Part shown: piece after piece, positions 1-12,037 of the stretch
Position numbering within the stretch: the first letter of the stretch is position 1
Layout: each line of letters starts with the position of its first letter
NCBI RefSeq assembly: GCF_030272615.1
Contig: NC_081415.1
Span: 102,096,796 to 102,160,795, forward strand
Origin: Cryptomeria japonica
Lineage: Eukaryota; Streptophyta; Pinopsida; Cupressales; Cupressaceae
Length of the DNA: 64,000 nt
Direction: 5' to 3'
Position numbers and translations under genes: made by a program
Notes under the pieces: model-generated
Databases searched by the model: none
The model's input: only the letters and a program-made list of their open reading frames with translations
What the model was told of the DNA's origin: nothing

Positions 1-208
1 GTGTTTACAAAGAAGTAAGTTGAGTAAAATACCCCTTCTTTGTTCCCTAAATAATTGAATTGTGAATTGTGTGGGTAATTATAGGGAAAATCTCACAAAT
101 TGTTCTAGAATTTAGAATTTGATAAGAACTCGAATATTTATGTGTTGCTCTTGAGTCCTAGTTTACTTTTCCTTTTGTGGTTAAGAGATAGAACCCTAGT
201 CTGGTAGA

Positions 209-3200
209 ATGGCTCCCTCACGAAAATATTTAGGGCAGACTGAATATTTGAAGAGAAATATTTTTGATGATTTTCTCGATCAATTAAAGCCCTTGACAAA
301 TGATAAGTACCAAGGGTAGAAATTTGTGCATGCCAAAACCCTAGGAGAAGGGTTGACTAATAGAGCATACCACTTGGCGAATGCTAGGGTACCGATGACT
401 GCGATAGATATGTTAAGGTTATGGTATGAACAATGAAATTTACATTATCCACTTTCAAGTCCTCGGCATTATGATTCAAGTAAATTAGTGGTGTTGAGTG
501 TGTTCATGGATGTCGACCTTCTTAAGGCTGTTGCAAATAGACATGACCCTGTCTAGAGGGTTATAAGGGGAACTGAAGGAGAAACTTTGCTGACAATCAA
601 AAGAGAGGAATTCCAGGAGATTTTTGACTTATATGAACCATCTACTAACCTAGTACAAGTAGATTTAAATGAGTTAAAGGTAGAGTATTATAAAATGAAA
701 GATTTCATTAGAACTAATTTTCTTCCAATGCATTTGGCTAGAGTAGGAGAGACAATGTACTACATTAGCCCTAGTTCAAAGGAGCCATTCCCCATTGGTG
801 TTTTTGCTCCTTATTTTCAAGCTACCTTTTTCTCTCTATGTCAAATCTTGGGTTTCAATCCAATTATAGTTATGTCAGCCGATTTCATGTATATGGCCAT
901 GCAAATTCAACATCCAAATTATACAGTGGTTTTTGACTTCGCCCCATACCTTGTAGAGAATATTCATGAGGGGTTTTAATATATTAAAAATAAAGTGGTT
1001 GGCACTAAATTCTACTGGTATTCCTTTCTCATGCACATGTTCTTATATTGGACTATAGATTACTTTGAAGGTACTATGAACCTCAAGAGGACAAATGACA
1101 ATAAGGAAATTCCATTGTAGCTTTGGAGCATGGATATGTCTTGGGACAGACAGGAGGCTAGTTTTGAGAGATTTGATAACAACTTTGCTTCTAGGTTGAG
1201 ACAAAGATTGACAAAGAACCCACCAAGGATCCCCAAGGAGCTACATGATTTTGTAAGGCCTAAAGTGAGGTTACCACTTCTGAAGATTGAGCACAATTGG
1301 GGGGATTTCATCACTTATCCTGTTGGCAATGTTATAAAAATCTATGGTTTTTCTGGTCAGCTGCATGTATTGCCTTTTAATGTTTCTTAGAGAATGGGTT
1401 TTTTTGAAGTAATGCGGCAGATAGAGTGCATCCATGATAAGGAATTAAAGGGAAAAGGCAAAGGAACAATTTTCCCTAATTATACTATCATCCCATATTT
1501 TGTGATTTTGAAAGGAGGATATGAGCATTTTGACAAATTCTTTGCACCATATCATTTAAGGGTTAGCACAGCTAGAAACAGTGACCCGGAAGGGTTTTAC
1601 AACATTTTTAGAAAAAGAATAAAAGGAGGTCTATTGCCTCATGAGCATAAATTTCTTCAGGATATAATTAGAAATGAGTTTGATTTCATGACTCAGGATT
1701 GGAGGAAAGAGAAATGGATAGTTTTCAAGAAGTTATGAGCTACAATTCAGAAAATGGATCCAAGCTATGATCCAACAAAATATTTTACTACATTTTGTGC
1801 TAAAGTCGATTTTGTTATGAACAATTTTGATGAATTGATTCTTGCATTGAAGGAGAAGAAGGCCAAACTTGAAGAGGTTCATGACTGACAAGTTGAAAAA
1901 ATACATGTACATCATCCAACACCCATCACAGTGGAGGAATCAGTTTTGATTTGTCAAAAGAGGATGCGATAGTTAGGCTCACTACCTCCTCTACCTCAAA
2001 GAATATATGGCCTTAGAGAAAAGAGGCATGTCTATGAGTCTTCCCAATAGAGATCAAGAGAAGAAATAAGTGGTGAAGAAGAGAGCAGCAACGAGAATGG
2101 GGGATTAGTGAGGAGAAAAGGTAAGAGGATAATGAAGACATAGCCTTCCCCAAAGGTGCAAATCAAGCCTTTTAAAGGAGTCAAAATCATTGATCTTGAA
2201 GATTTAGATAGAAGTCCTTCGCCACCACTTGTGCCCTTTTCACCTATAAGGTAGGTTGAAGAACAAATGGAGGAAGATACATTTGTAGCAACAAGTGCAG
2301 ATATGCAAATTGGTATTCCTCCTTTGCCCCCTAATTTGGAGTTTGACCTCACTCCTTTAGATATTCAGGGTTGAGCTTTCAAGGATGCAAGGAAGGAAGC
2401 GTGTGATAAGTTATTTGAGGATGATACTTTTGTGAGAAGTCCGACCTTTTTGCAATTAGTGTGGAAGATAAAAATTGAAGAATTTAAGATGAGAACTGAC
2501 GAGAGAAAAGCTCAGAGGCCAGATAGGTCTAAACATGAGAGACGGGAAGAAGTTAAGAGTGAGATGATGGAAGAGTTCAAGATAATCACTGCAGATGAGG
2601 GCAAGAAGATTGTAAGTTAGGTTGGAGTTATAATTTTATGAGAATGGGATATAGAAGATGCAGTGGCCTTTTATGCAATTAGGAAATCAAAGGGCCAACA
2701 ATTTAGTTCAGAGGCAGAAGCAAGGTTGGCATTGAAAGGATTAGATTTTGTAGATGATTATGCAACCTTGGCAATATGGGCATTAGAGGAAGGACCTAGA
2801 AAGCCTAACATTAGTGACATAAATCCCAACATAAGGGGAGGCCTTATTTTAAAGAGAGAATTTGACATATCAAGTGTGGAGGATACAAAGTTGAATGTTG
2901 ATGTTGCTAAATTGGCTCATGAAACATCAAAGAGAGAATCCTTAGAAAAGGCGGAGTTAATGAGAAAATTTGACAAGCTTTTCAATGATTACAATGCAGT
3001 TCAACAGAGGTGTCTAGAATTGCAAAGGAGAGTGCAACTCCTTGAGCAAGGACAAATAAGAGTCTCCTCTTTTGCACTTATAGGGACATCAGCACCATCA
3101 ACATTCAAGTCATCACCCGTTATTCATGAAGAAGAAGCAATTCAACCTGACATCAATGTTGATATCTCCAATATATCATTGGTCCCATATGATGATGACA

Positions 3201-3951
3201 AGCCCAGAGCCACTAGATCTACTAATCCAACTCAGTCTCTACTCTTGGAGAAGATTATTGAATTAGAAAATAAGTTGAAGGAATGAGAAGATCAATCAGC
3301 CTGGCAACAAAGGGAGATAGTTAGCTCAGTGCTAACTCATTTAAATGAAAAGGTCGATAGTAGACTTAACAACATTCATGCCTTGTATTCTTTATTATTT
3401 AATGTTATTCAGAAATTTGATGATGATAAAGAGATGGCAGTTCCCTTGTTCACAAAATGGTTGCAAAGGGGAAACAAACTTAGAATAATTTCTATGGCTT
3501 CCCAGTATCATGCTGAGAGGCCACCTGCAATCCAACCAACTTATTTGTTGGTAAAATCAATGCAGGAGGCCCAAATTTTTCCATAAAATATAGAAAGAAA
3601 GATAAGGGAGCTGATGAGAAATTTCAGTGAGTTGAATAAAACCCTTTGCCAGATATTGAGGATGAAAATGGGGCAGTCAAGCATCTACAATTTTGGAAAG
3701 AGGAGGTAGAGAGAGTCATCAGTACCCAAGTAGAGTTAATATGTGAAGGGCTGAACATGGATATGTTGGAGGATAACATGGACAAAATAATTGCCACGGG
3801 GTCATTTTTTGAATCTTTTGAAAGAGAGGCAAATCAAGTAGCTATTAAATACGCTCCATACAGAACTAAAGTTGATGAAGTCATGAGTTATAAATGGCCA
3901 TCTAATGAAGAGTACACTGGATGGAGTAGGATGTATCTGAATGATGAATAA
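209..3951 (+). pseudogene. ORF-X copy A: unknown retroelement protein of about 1250 codons (broken)
   Basis: I do not recognise this protein. The ATG at 209 opens one frame that runs to about 3640, where a T run one base shorter than in copy B shifts it, and it ends at a stop at 3949-3951. Visible parts: an N-terminal globular region (209-1900); a basic and acidic, Pro/Ser-rich linker (about 2030-2260); a charged helical region (2430-3060) and a second helical stretch (3240-3940) likely to form coiled coils. Roughly ten in-frame stops occur; several are CAG or CGA in copy B (for example at the stops near 319, 1118 and 1886). It lies just upstream of an LTR, so it is the 3' ORF of a Tat-type element. 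It is not gag, protease, RT, RNase H or integrase. An env-like or Gag-like role is possible but unsupported. Confidence 0.7.
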
Positions 3952-3959
3952 GGGTTGTA

Positions 3960-5160
3960 AACAATTTGATATAACTATTTTTGTCTTCTAGTGGCAGATA
4001 TCTTTTTTAACCGAAACAACAGTGATGGTGGTAAAATACATCTTGAGTTTTAGAGAAGCGGCCATATATTTTGATATTGGTTATAACTTTATTAAGGATG
4101 GAATATTGTTGTAACAAACTTCACGTATGTTTAATCATCCTGATGATAGGTGTATCCTCTAGCCTGAAGCTTGTTAGCTCCCGTGTTTCCTATAAAAGGG
4201 AATTCAGGGCTATGAGACGGGGTTTCGATTTTGGTCCCCTTAGTGTTCTGAAATTTTGGTCTAGTAGCAAAGTCTAGGTGAAATGAGCAAATTGTAAAGT
4301 CATTAGTTTCAAATTTCAAAGGGGTTTCTCTTGTAAATGGAATGTATTCAATTATTTGATAGAAGATAGCTTTTGAAGTTAATACAAATATAGTTTCAAA
4401 TCTTTACTCTCTTGTGTATGATTTTATCTCTTTTGAGTCAATGGGATCAAGGGTTTCATTTGCTCATTACATTGTTATGATGTATATAGTTTTTCATCTC
4501 ACACTTTAATCCAAGGGGTTAATTAAAATGCTTGAATGAAATTACAGAGGGATAGAGCTTGTACTATGATTTGTTAAGAGGTTCAAGTGAGAAATTGCAA
4601 AATGAAATGATATTGTAATGCATTATCATTTAAGATAAAGTCAGCTATTAGATAAATTTATATCAAATTTTCTGTGATATTTCATAAACTCAAAAGCCCA
4701 ATGGAGTAAGGAACTGGTTTATTCTAGCAAATGTCATTAGGTTATCAATTTCTTGTCTATTTCACTTATGGTTTGTCATAAATCATTATAATCAAGACAT
4801 ATTTCCAAGTTTTTATGTATGTTTGAGGTGTCCTATTATCCCATGCTCCAGACAAGGTTGAGGATCACTGAGGAATTTTCCATTACTGAGAATTTCTCCT
4901 TTCTATTGACCCTTTACATGAGATTATCTGCTTTGTTTTATGCATAATTTGTGAATATGGTGTAGAGATCACAAATTGGCTAAGGGATCACCCTCTCGGG
5001 TCTTGCAGAGCCCAAAGTGTAGAAGGATTTGTAGATCTTTGTCGCAGTTGGTCCAAGTATGAAGGATATTGACAGTTGGAAGTGGCTTTTCATAGGTATT
5101 TTGAGGAATAAACTTGGTCTCTACCTTGTAGTAGTGTAGACCCATTTCCGGGCACCAACA
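3960..5160 (+). repeat. Central LTR of the Tat composite (start approximate)
   Basis: The right boundary is clear: GGGCACCAACA at 5160 is followed four bases later by a PBS, and the same ending closes the second copy at 22914. The left boundary is uncertain because copy B has lost the corresponding U3 by deletion. Bases 4337-5160 align closely with 22093-22914. The U3/R boundary is marked by a TATA box at 4191. Confidence 0.6.
4191..4197 (+). promoter_or_regulatory. Probable LTR TATA box
   Basis: TATAAAA lies in the context CCTATAAAAGGG, inside the inferred U3 of the central LTR, about 970 bases before the LTR end. It is the only good TATA box in this LTR. The equivalent segment is deleted from the 3' LTR at 22093. 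Confidence 0.5.
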
Positions 5161-5164
5161 AAAA

Positions 5165-5175
5165 TGGCGACTCTG
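5165..5175 (+). other. Primer-binding site, Tat/Ogre type
   Basis: TGGCGACTCTG follows the LTR end CACCAACA after AAAA. From memory, the tRNA-Arg-primed sites of Ogre-like elements read similarly. The match breaks off after GACTCTG, where the expected CTGGGGA is replaced by TGAGGCC. Confidence 0.55.
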
Positions 5176-5177
5176 TG

Positions 5178-7650
5178 AGGCCTCACCTCGACTCAGTCTG
5201 ACATTCAGTGGATTTTATATTTTAGACTATTATGGATACTTTATTTTGATGCATTTTGAGACTTAGAACTTATATGATTTCAGGATTTGGATAACATTGC
5301 TATGATTTGATGATTTACTTACATGCTTTATGAGATAGAACACTATATCATTGTTAGATAGGATGATATTGCAATGATAGATGTCGTTATTGAATTTGCA
5401 GGACTTTACTCTGAATATAGAACTATGATGTCTATTTAGTTTATGTGAATTGGGATGAAATTGCTTATGTGAAATTGTTTGATAAAAGGTGTATTCAATC
5501 TGTGCAGATAAAAATTGTATGCAAGTAATGATGTGTATTGTTATATTATTGAATTATATTATATATGGATATTTGGAAGTACTAATGTGTAAATTGAGAT
5601 GCGCAGGAAATTTACCATGTGACCATGGAAAATTACGGAGAATCAAACCTAGACTTATGTATGTTCGTAAGCTAGGGTTTGTCTATTTGGAGAGACAACA
5701 CCCCGTTTGTGTTGTATTTTATTCGTAACAGTATATGTTGCATGAGTGTTAAGTGTTAATTAAATTTATTGTGTAAAAAAACCACAAGAGACAATTTCAT
5801 GTTTAATTTTTGTAAAAGTGTTTTATTGTGTCACTTGACACGTGTGGATTTAAATTTAAATGTTTTATTTTGTCTCTTGGTGGGAAAGTGTTTAATTTTA
5901 GTTTTCTTAATTAAAATAATGTGTTGTCATAAATACTTTGGGAATATTATTTTTGGGGTGGTCAACTTATGTTTGACCCGAAAATAAACTTCAGAGGGGT
6001 TTAAAATGGGTTAAATGAACACCTAGGGGTAGTTTAATAGGGTTTCCTAATGCCCATAAGGTATACCTAGGGGTTAGGGGTAATTTTAGGCAAGTTTCTA
6101 CTTTATAATGATCTTTTTAACGCTTTAAAAATTGGTTTTTTTGAGTTGAGCGAAAATTGAAAATTAGAAGTTAAATCTAATCAAGATTTTTCCTTTTGGA
6201 ATGAGAGTCTTTTTGCATTTTTGCTTTCTTTCCTTTTTGGTTTTTAGAAACTTGTGAGAACTCAAAAAGTGAGCTTCTTAAGCAAGATTTTTGAGAATTG
6301 GAGGGTAATCACCCACTCTCCATTTTTGGAGACAGAAGAAAATTTGAAAAGAAAATAATGTTATGGAATAGAAAAATTGATTAAGGGTAGAAGGAAAGAG
6401 ATTCGTGGATTGGGCAGCTCTTCATCAAATATCATAATAACCTTTGGGCAGATTAAGGTTGGTTTCAGTTATTATTTTAATGTCTTCTTCTTGTTTATGT
6501 CTGGAAGTTGTTGGTGTAAGAAATCTGTGTTCTTGAAAGTTTATGTTTGAAAATCTTTTGGTATTTTTGCTTTATGAATTGTTTTGTTTTGGGAGTTTTC
6601 TCAAGATCTCTTACTCTTGGGAGAGGAGAGGATCTTGAGGGTGGTAGCAGTGACAACCCTCAAGTGAGAGACTCTCTTTTGAGAGCGATCACAAGGGATC
6701 TTTGTGTGACCCTTGCTGCATGGCCTGTTTGTGCAATGGGGGTCATAAGGAGGGATATAAGGCTAGAATGCCTTTGGGGGGCATAAGGAATAAGGGGTTG
6801 AGATTCTTGATATTATTATTGTGCCATGAGGTGGCTTCTTGTTTATTTCATACTTGCAGTTCTCCTCAGGGTATTGGTCCACTACCACCCTTTGAACATG
6901 TTCATCACCAAAGTGTGGTGCTGTGAAAGCCAAGTTGGGAATGTGTCTGAAAAAAAGTCTGTATGCATTGCTTTCTATGTGTTTGCCTATTTGTTACCCA
7001 TCTAGGAATTGGTTCTCCGAGCTCGGGGGTGGCTACCAGTTAGCCTAGGCTGGGAGGTGAGCACTCCATGGTCATATTTGTGTTTATCTATTATGCAGGA
7101 AAGTCAGGAGAAAGAGAATAGGAACCATGAAAGAGACACAGAAGATTATTATTGAAGATACTTAAATTCAGTTGCAGATATTTGTTTAAATTTGTTATAG
7201 AAGTAGGCCTTATTCATAGAAAAGAGAAGCAAGTTGTATTTTTTGAAAATAGATTTGAAGCTTTATTGTTGTGGCTATTCAAAGAAACATCCTGAACAAT
7301 TTTGCAGAATATCCTAGGGTTGTAAAAAGAAAAGCTTGTTCTATTTCTACTTCTGGTTTTTAGTAAAAGAAAAGTTATTATGAGTTGCATGCAAAAGCTT
7401 CTTTGTATTATGGAAACAAAAGAATAGATTTCATTTAAATTTTATCTATATTTTACTTGTGGCAAAAATAGAAGTTTATTTATGATGAAAGATTTTAACT
7501 ATTTTAATGAAAAAAAAATGTTTTATGTAAATATTTTATTAGAGGAGAAAAAAAAAAAACAATGAATCTTTTTATTCCAGAAAAGTATATTGTATTTCTT
7601 AAAATGTATTTCTAAATTGTATTTTTAGTTAGTGTTGATTAATAAGCTTA
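5178..7650 (+). other. Non-coding leader of the Tat element, first part
   Basis: No supported gene. The stretch is AT-rich with only short chance ORFs. It includes LTR-like text at about 5940-6120, with a weak TATA-like CTTTATAATG near 6100, a small G-rich segment (6600-7080), and a splice-acceptor-like TATTATGCAG near 7091-7100. It could be a long untranslated leader or a solo LTR inserted at the PBS (see 8990-9112). Confidence 0.4.
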
Positions 7651-7651
7651 T

Positions 7652-7654
<3 letters not shown>

Positions 7655-7730
<76 letters not shown>

Positions 7731-7857
7731 CTGAATAAACTTAATGCTTTCCTTTTGTTATATCAGTTTCAAAAATTTTACACGTAAATGTCTTTTTAAA
7801 GAAAAAAATATATACATATTGAAATATTTTCACCATTTTTAACTATGATTATAAATT

Positions 7858-7926
<69 letters not shown>

Positions 7927-7930
7927 AATA
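7655..7930. repeat. Long TA dinucleotide runs
   Basis: An uninterrupted TA tract of about 75 bases occupies roughly 7655-7729. After a short AT-rich gap, a second, less pure tract occupies roughly 7871-7930. They flank the left side of the GC-rich palindrome array. Confidence 0.9.
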
Positions 7931-7974
7931 TATTTAAAAAATAAATAAATTAAAAAAAAAAGGGGGAAATGTTT

Positions 7975-8190
7975 TTGGGTCCACGCGGACCCCACTGTGT
8001 GTACGCACAGTGAGGGCCGCGCGGCGCCCACTGTGTGCACACACAGTGGAGCCGCTTCGGCTCCCACTGTGTGCACACACAGTGGACGGCCGCGGCCGCC
8101 ACTGTGTGTCCACACAGTGGCGCCCACTGTGTGGACACACAGTGGTGCCGCGGCGCCCACTGTGCGCCCACACAGTGGCGCCACGGCTCT
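7975..8190. repeat. GC-rich array of alternating palindromes
   Basis: Six copies of a roughly 22-base near-perfect palindrome built on CCACTGTGTG and its complement lie at 7992-8012, 8028-8049, 8064-8085, 8099-8120, 8124-8145 and 8157-8178. Start-to-start spacing is 36, 36, 35, 25 and 33 bases. The spacers are themselves mostly palindromic: GGGTCC..GGACCC before the first unit, GAGCCG..CGGCTC after the second, CGGCCGCGGCCG after the third. The island is flanked by TA runs. Open frames through it in all phases are by-products of the repeat and are not genes. Confidence 0.9.
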
Positions 8191-8458
8191 CCCCGCCTCC
8201 ACTCCCGAAACCTGCAATAAAATATGGCCTCCAAGGGTTTCGGCCCAGCAAGCAAATTTCTCTATAAAAAAAATGGGTTAAACCCTAGCTCGGGTGGGGC
8301 TAGGGCAAAGAAATTTAAAATATAATATGATAATTAGATTTGATAATATATATATGAAAAAAATAGAACCCTATTTAGGGTTGGAGAAAAAAATGGATTA
8401 ATATTAAGAAAGTTAATGTGTTTTTTTTGAAATAGAATTAAAATATTTAAAATATATG

Positions 8459-8460
8459 TA

Positions 8461-8494
<34 letters not shown>

Positions 8495-8596
8495 CTATAT
8501 AAATATATATATGGATATATATATTTATATATATGTATATATATAAATTCCGGTCATAATTTGGATTAAGTATTTAATTATAAATATATATATATG

Positions 8597-8644
<48 letters not shown>
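8459..8644. repeat. Imperfect TA-rich repeats, duplicated
   Basis: Two TA-rich blocks (about 8459-8545 and 8582-8650) are each followed by similar text: ATTCCGGTCATAATTTGGA near 8547 and ATTCTGGTTATAATTTGGA near 8652. A segment of roughly 100 bases was therefore duplicated. Confidence 0.75.
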
Positions 8645-8645
<1 letters not shown>

Positions 8646-8989
8646 TTATATAATTCTGGTTATAATTTGGAGCAAGTAATAAAAAGAAAATTTTAAAAAT
8701 GGTTGATTAGACTATATAGTCATATTGGAGATTAAATTAATTTTCCTCTCCTATTCCTTTAGCTTGATTGATTTAATAAACCTAATGACTAGGTATCTCG
8801 TGGAGATAAAATTAAACCAGTAAATTTTTCGCAATTAATAAAATTAAACAAATTATCGATGCTTAGTCGTTTCAGAATTAGCTCGAATATAATTATGGAA
8901 ATTTCAATAACGCTTGTCGTGAGAGTGAACTTGTTAATTAATTTAGTATGTTTTTAAAAAAAAAATTTGTTCCGTTTTTGCCCTAAATT

Positions 8990-9112
8990 TTGGGCATGAC
9001 AGACTCTGCTAGGGACCGAACTGTGGAAAATCTTTTTTTAGAAAAGATTGGCTTAATATATAGTTGAGATTATCCCATCTGAGTCACCAACAAAAATGGT
9101 GACTCTGCTGGG
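8990..9112 (+). other. Two further PBS-like sequences downstream of the leader
   Basis: GGGCATGACAGACTCTGCTAGGGA around 8991-9014 and CACCAACAAAAATGGTGACTCTGCTGGGGA around 9083-9112 both look like an LTR end followed by a Tat/Ogre-type primer site. The second is a better match than the one at 5165. The real 5' LTR end of the gag-pol unit may thus be here, with 5178-9000 being a very long LTR or a solo insertion. I cannot decide this from the sequence alone. Confidence 0.5.
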
Positions 9113-9428
9113 GACTAATGCATAATTGCAATTAGTCCTATCATCCATTTGGGAAAATTGCATTGAATTTTCATAGTGTTTTTGTGATTCAACGGTTGAG
9201 CCTACATTTTGTTATTTTCGGCTCATGATTTTTTGTGTAAAAGGTGTTCTATATTTTGTGAGAAAAGACATTCCTGTTTGTGAGCAAGGTTCACAAATTT
9301 CTTTCAAAGATTACCAAGTAGTGTATTATTTGGTATCCCAAAGCGATTTGGGTGGCGACTCTGAGGTCTCTACGCCAATACGTATATTTTTGAATAATTC
9401 TAACAAAATTTTGAAAGATTTTATTACT

Positions 9429-12037
9429 ATGAGTAAAATAAAGAACACCAGAGGTTACATGAGGCTACATCCTGAAGAGAAATTGGAAGAGCTTCATGGA
9501 GCTCTGCAAAGAAATGGGACAAGAAGAAATGCAGAAACTAGTACCTCTCCCTCATCATGGAAACCTAAGCACAAGAATGCAAGTAAGTCACATTTAAATC
9601 CTATGAAGTTCATACATCATCTTCTAAAAGTTCTGAATTAGACAATTTAGGATTTTTTAATTTCTTGTTTGATACACCTGTTCAAGAAGAGGTGAAACCA
9701 TATATAAAATAAGGTACTCAAGTTCAGTATTCTAGAAAAGAAGAGAGGTCAGAGTAGAAGTAGAAGTCACCAAAGTCAAAATGCTATTGGTGTACCTCCT
9801 CCTCTAGGTCTCATAATATATTTTTCTCATGGTTATGAGTCAATTCAATAACAAGGTAATGTGAACTTAATTGATTTAGATGATACTTTTGGATCTGAGA
9901 TAAATTCACCATATCATGAAGAATTTTTTGGAGACATAAACACATTGAGAAGGGAACTCCAAGAACAAATAAATTTGAGAAATAAGAGAGAAAAAGAAAA
10001 GGAATCTGAAGTCATTAGAGTTGTAATAGACAGAGAAGGTCTAATACGACAATTAGCAATACTCAAAACATTGACTCAGGAAAATGTTAAGCCTATTGTT
10101 GAGGGTCCTGTTCTAAGAGAGATCTTAGATATAAAAAATCTGAAAACATTACAAAAGAAAAGGCTAAGAGTAATGTAGACAACTAAAGGTTAGTAGATTT
10201 TAATCAACCAAGTGCTTGGATTCCTAAATTAGATCTAGATAAAGGAAAACAAAAGGTATCTGGTATTAAGATATATGATAAAAGATTTTCAACTATCCTA
10301 GATCTTAGTCAAGAATTATCCCAAGTTGACATTGAGCTAGAAAGAGCTGGGATAGAAAATGAAACTCTTGCAAAAGAGTTGAAGAGAATTGAGATGGAAG
10401 CTTCAAGCGTAGAAATGAAGAGAAAGATTGATTTCCTTAAGTTGTCAACATTGAATAGTGTTTCATTTGTTGTCGGTCCATCTAAAACTCAGGCTGTTTA
10501 TGGTATGGTTTCTACAACAACACCAAATGTCAATACAAATACTCCTGCCCAGAATGTTCAAAATACCTAGAATATTGGAGTTGCAATTATTGGGCATGGA
10601 ATTCAAGTGTCTACTCAAAGCATTAGTCAACGCCAACTTTCTAAAGATTTTAATACTATTGTTGGGGTTAGCACTAGAACAAATACCATTGCGACTAGTG
10701 CTACAACAAATGTTGTAGGACAAGTTGTTATTGGGCAGTTTCAAAGAAGACCTATTCATCTAGAAAGATATAGGCAGTTGCATTTTGATGGGATCCCAGG
10801 ATATCCTAATGCAATCCCAAATGACTTAAGGGATAAATTAAATAAGTTTGCAAGGAATAATGCTATTAGTGGTGAGGAACATCTGAGGTCATTCACTGAT
10901 AAGTTAAATGACTATAAAGTGGAGCATGAGGATGTTGTCATGAAACTATTTGTGTAATCTCTAATAGAGGATGCTAGGGATTGGTACAGAGGGTTGCCAA
11001 CTGCAAGTATCAGCTCCTAGGAAGAATTTGAGAGGTGTTTCAAAGAGCAGTATGGTGATATAACAAATGCAAGCTTCATGTTAAATGAGTTTAATAACAT
11101 CAAGAAGTCATTAAATGAGGATGTGGTTGATTTTAATATCAGGTTTCAAAAGGCCATGCATAAGTCGTTTCAGGTTTTAAGGTTGGATGATAATGTTTAT
11201 CTGACCACATATATGAATGCATTTGATGCAAAAATGGTGTACATCCTTAGAGATAAAGATCCTCAAACTCTTAGAGATGCTTTTAGGATAACTATCAACA
11301 TTGAAGGGAAGAGATGATCTTTAGGTAAGCTTGGAAGAAGAGAGGATCCTAGATTTTCTAAGAGTGCAAAGGACAAAGTTGAAAATTCTTTAGGATCAAA
11401 ACCTAAATAGGAAGACAAATGGGATAAGGTACTTAATACCTTGAAGGATTTAAAATTGACTGTGGCAAAGAATGATAAGGGTCCTATACCAGAAAAGCCA
11501 CAGTTTAATAAGTTTAATAGGCCCCGAAGATTGCAGGATTACCCTTACAACAAAATTTGGAAGGATGGAAAACCTTTTTAGTAGAAGAAGGACAAACAAG
11601 AACAACAAACTCCTGACCCATTATAGAAACACACAGTGAATGTCATAGAGGATACACCTTGGTGTGTTGCTTGTCAATCACCTCATTCGCCTGATTATTG
11701 TGTTGTAGCACAATTTATTTCTGCCAAGGATGGGCTATATGAAGAAGAGGAAGAACCTTTGGAACCTGACAATGTTGATTTTCTCATGACTACTTCCTAT
11801 CTTGGAGGAGTGGAATATTCTTCTGATATTGAAACACAAGACTTGGATATAGATCATCAAAGGTAAATAAGTGAATCATATCATCAGTAAGTTTTTTTTG
11901 ATGAGGATTTTGATGTGGATGACCAAGTATGCAATGTTGAAAAGGGAGAGGATTTTATGTCCTTGAGGAGACCTTCAGATGAAAAAATTGCCAAAATAAT
12001 AGTTGTTATGATAGCTTAGGTTAAAAGTAATTATCAA
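9429..12037 (+). pseudogene. gag: Tat-type gag (degenerate)
   Basis: The ATG at 9429 starts a Gag-like frame that later shifts near 10190. The segment at 10740-11310 carries a recognisable retrotransposon capsid region: a tract resembling ARDWYRGLP (10973-11000), then FKEQYGD, and a conserved helix-rich stretch to about 11310. A charged coiled-coil-like region precedes it (9861-10430). Downstream (11636-11870) is a Cys/His-containing stretch with CVACQSPHSPDYC, a possible variant zinc knuckle. Several in-frame stops interrupt the frame. Its place between leader and protease fits Gag, which would assemble the particle and package RNA. It is not functional as read. Confidence 0.7.

Noticed and set aside
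5489-5987. Two plus-strand ORFs of 79 and 72 codons
   Set aside because: Low-complexity hydrophobic or Cys-rich translations without motif, in the AT-rich leader.
7655-7930. Replication origin or matrix attachment region
   Set aside because: The TA runs alone are ordinary microsatellites; nothing else supports an origin.
7975-8190. Possible CRISPR array
   Set aside because: Repeats are palindromes with hairpin spacers of 3-15 bases, there are no cas genes, and the context is a plant retroelement.
7849-8281. Several overlapping open frames of 60-120 codons on both strands over the palindrome array
   Set aside because: They exist because the repeat has no stop codons in any phase; the proteins are repeats of one another's translations and lack any domain.
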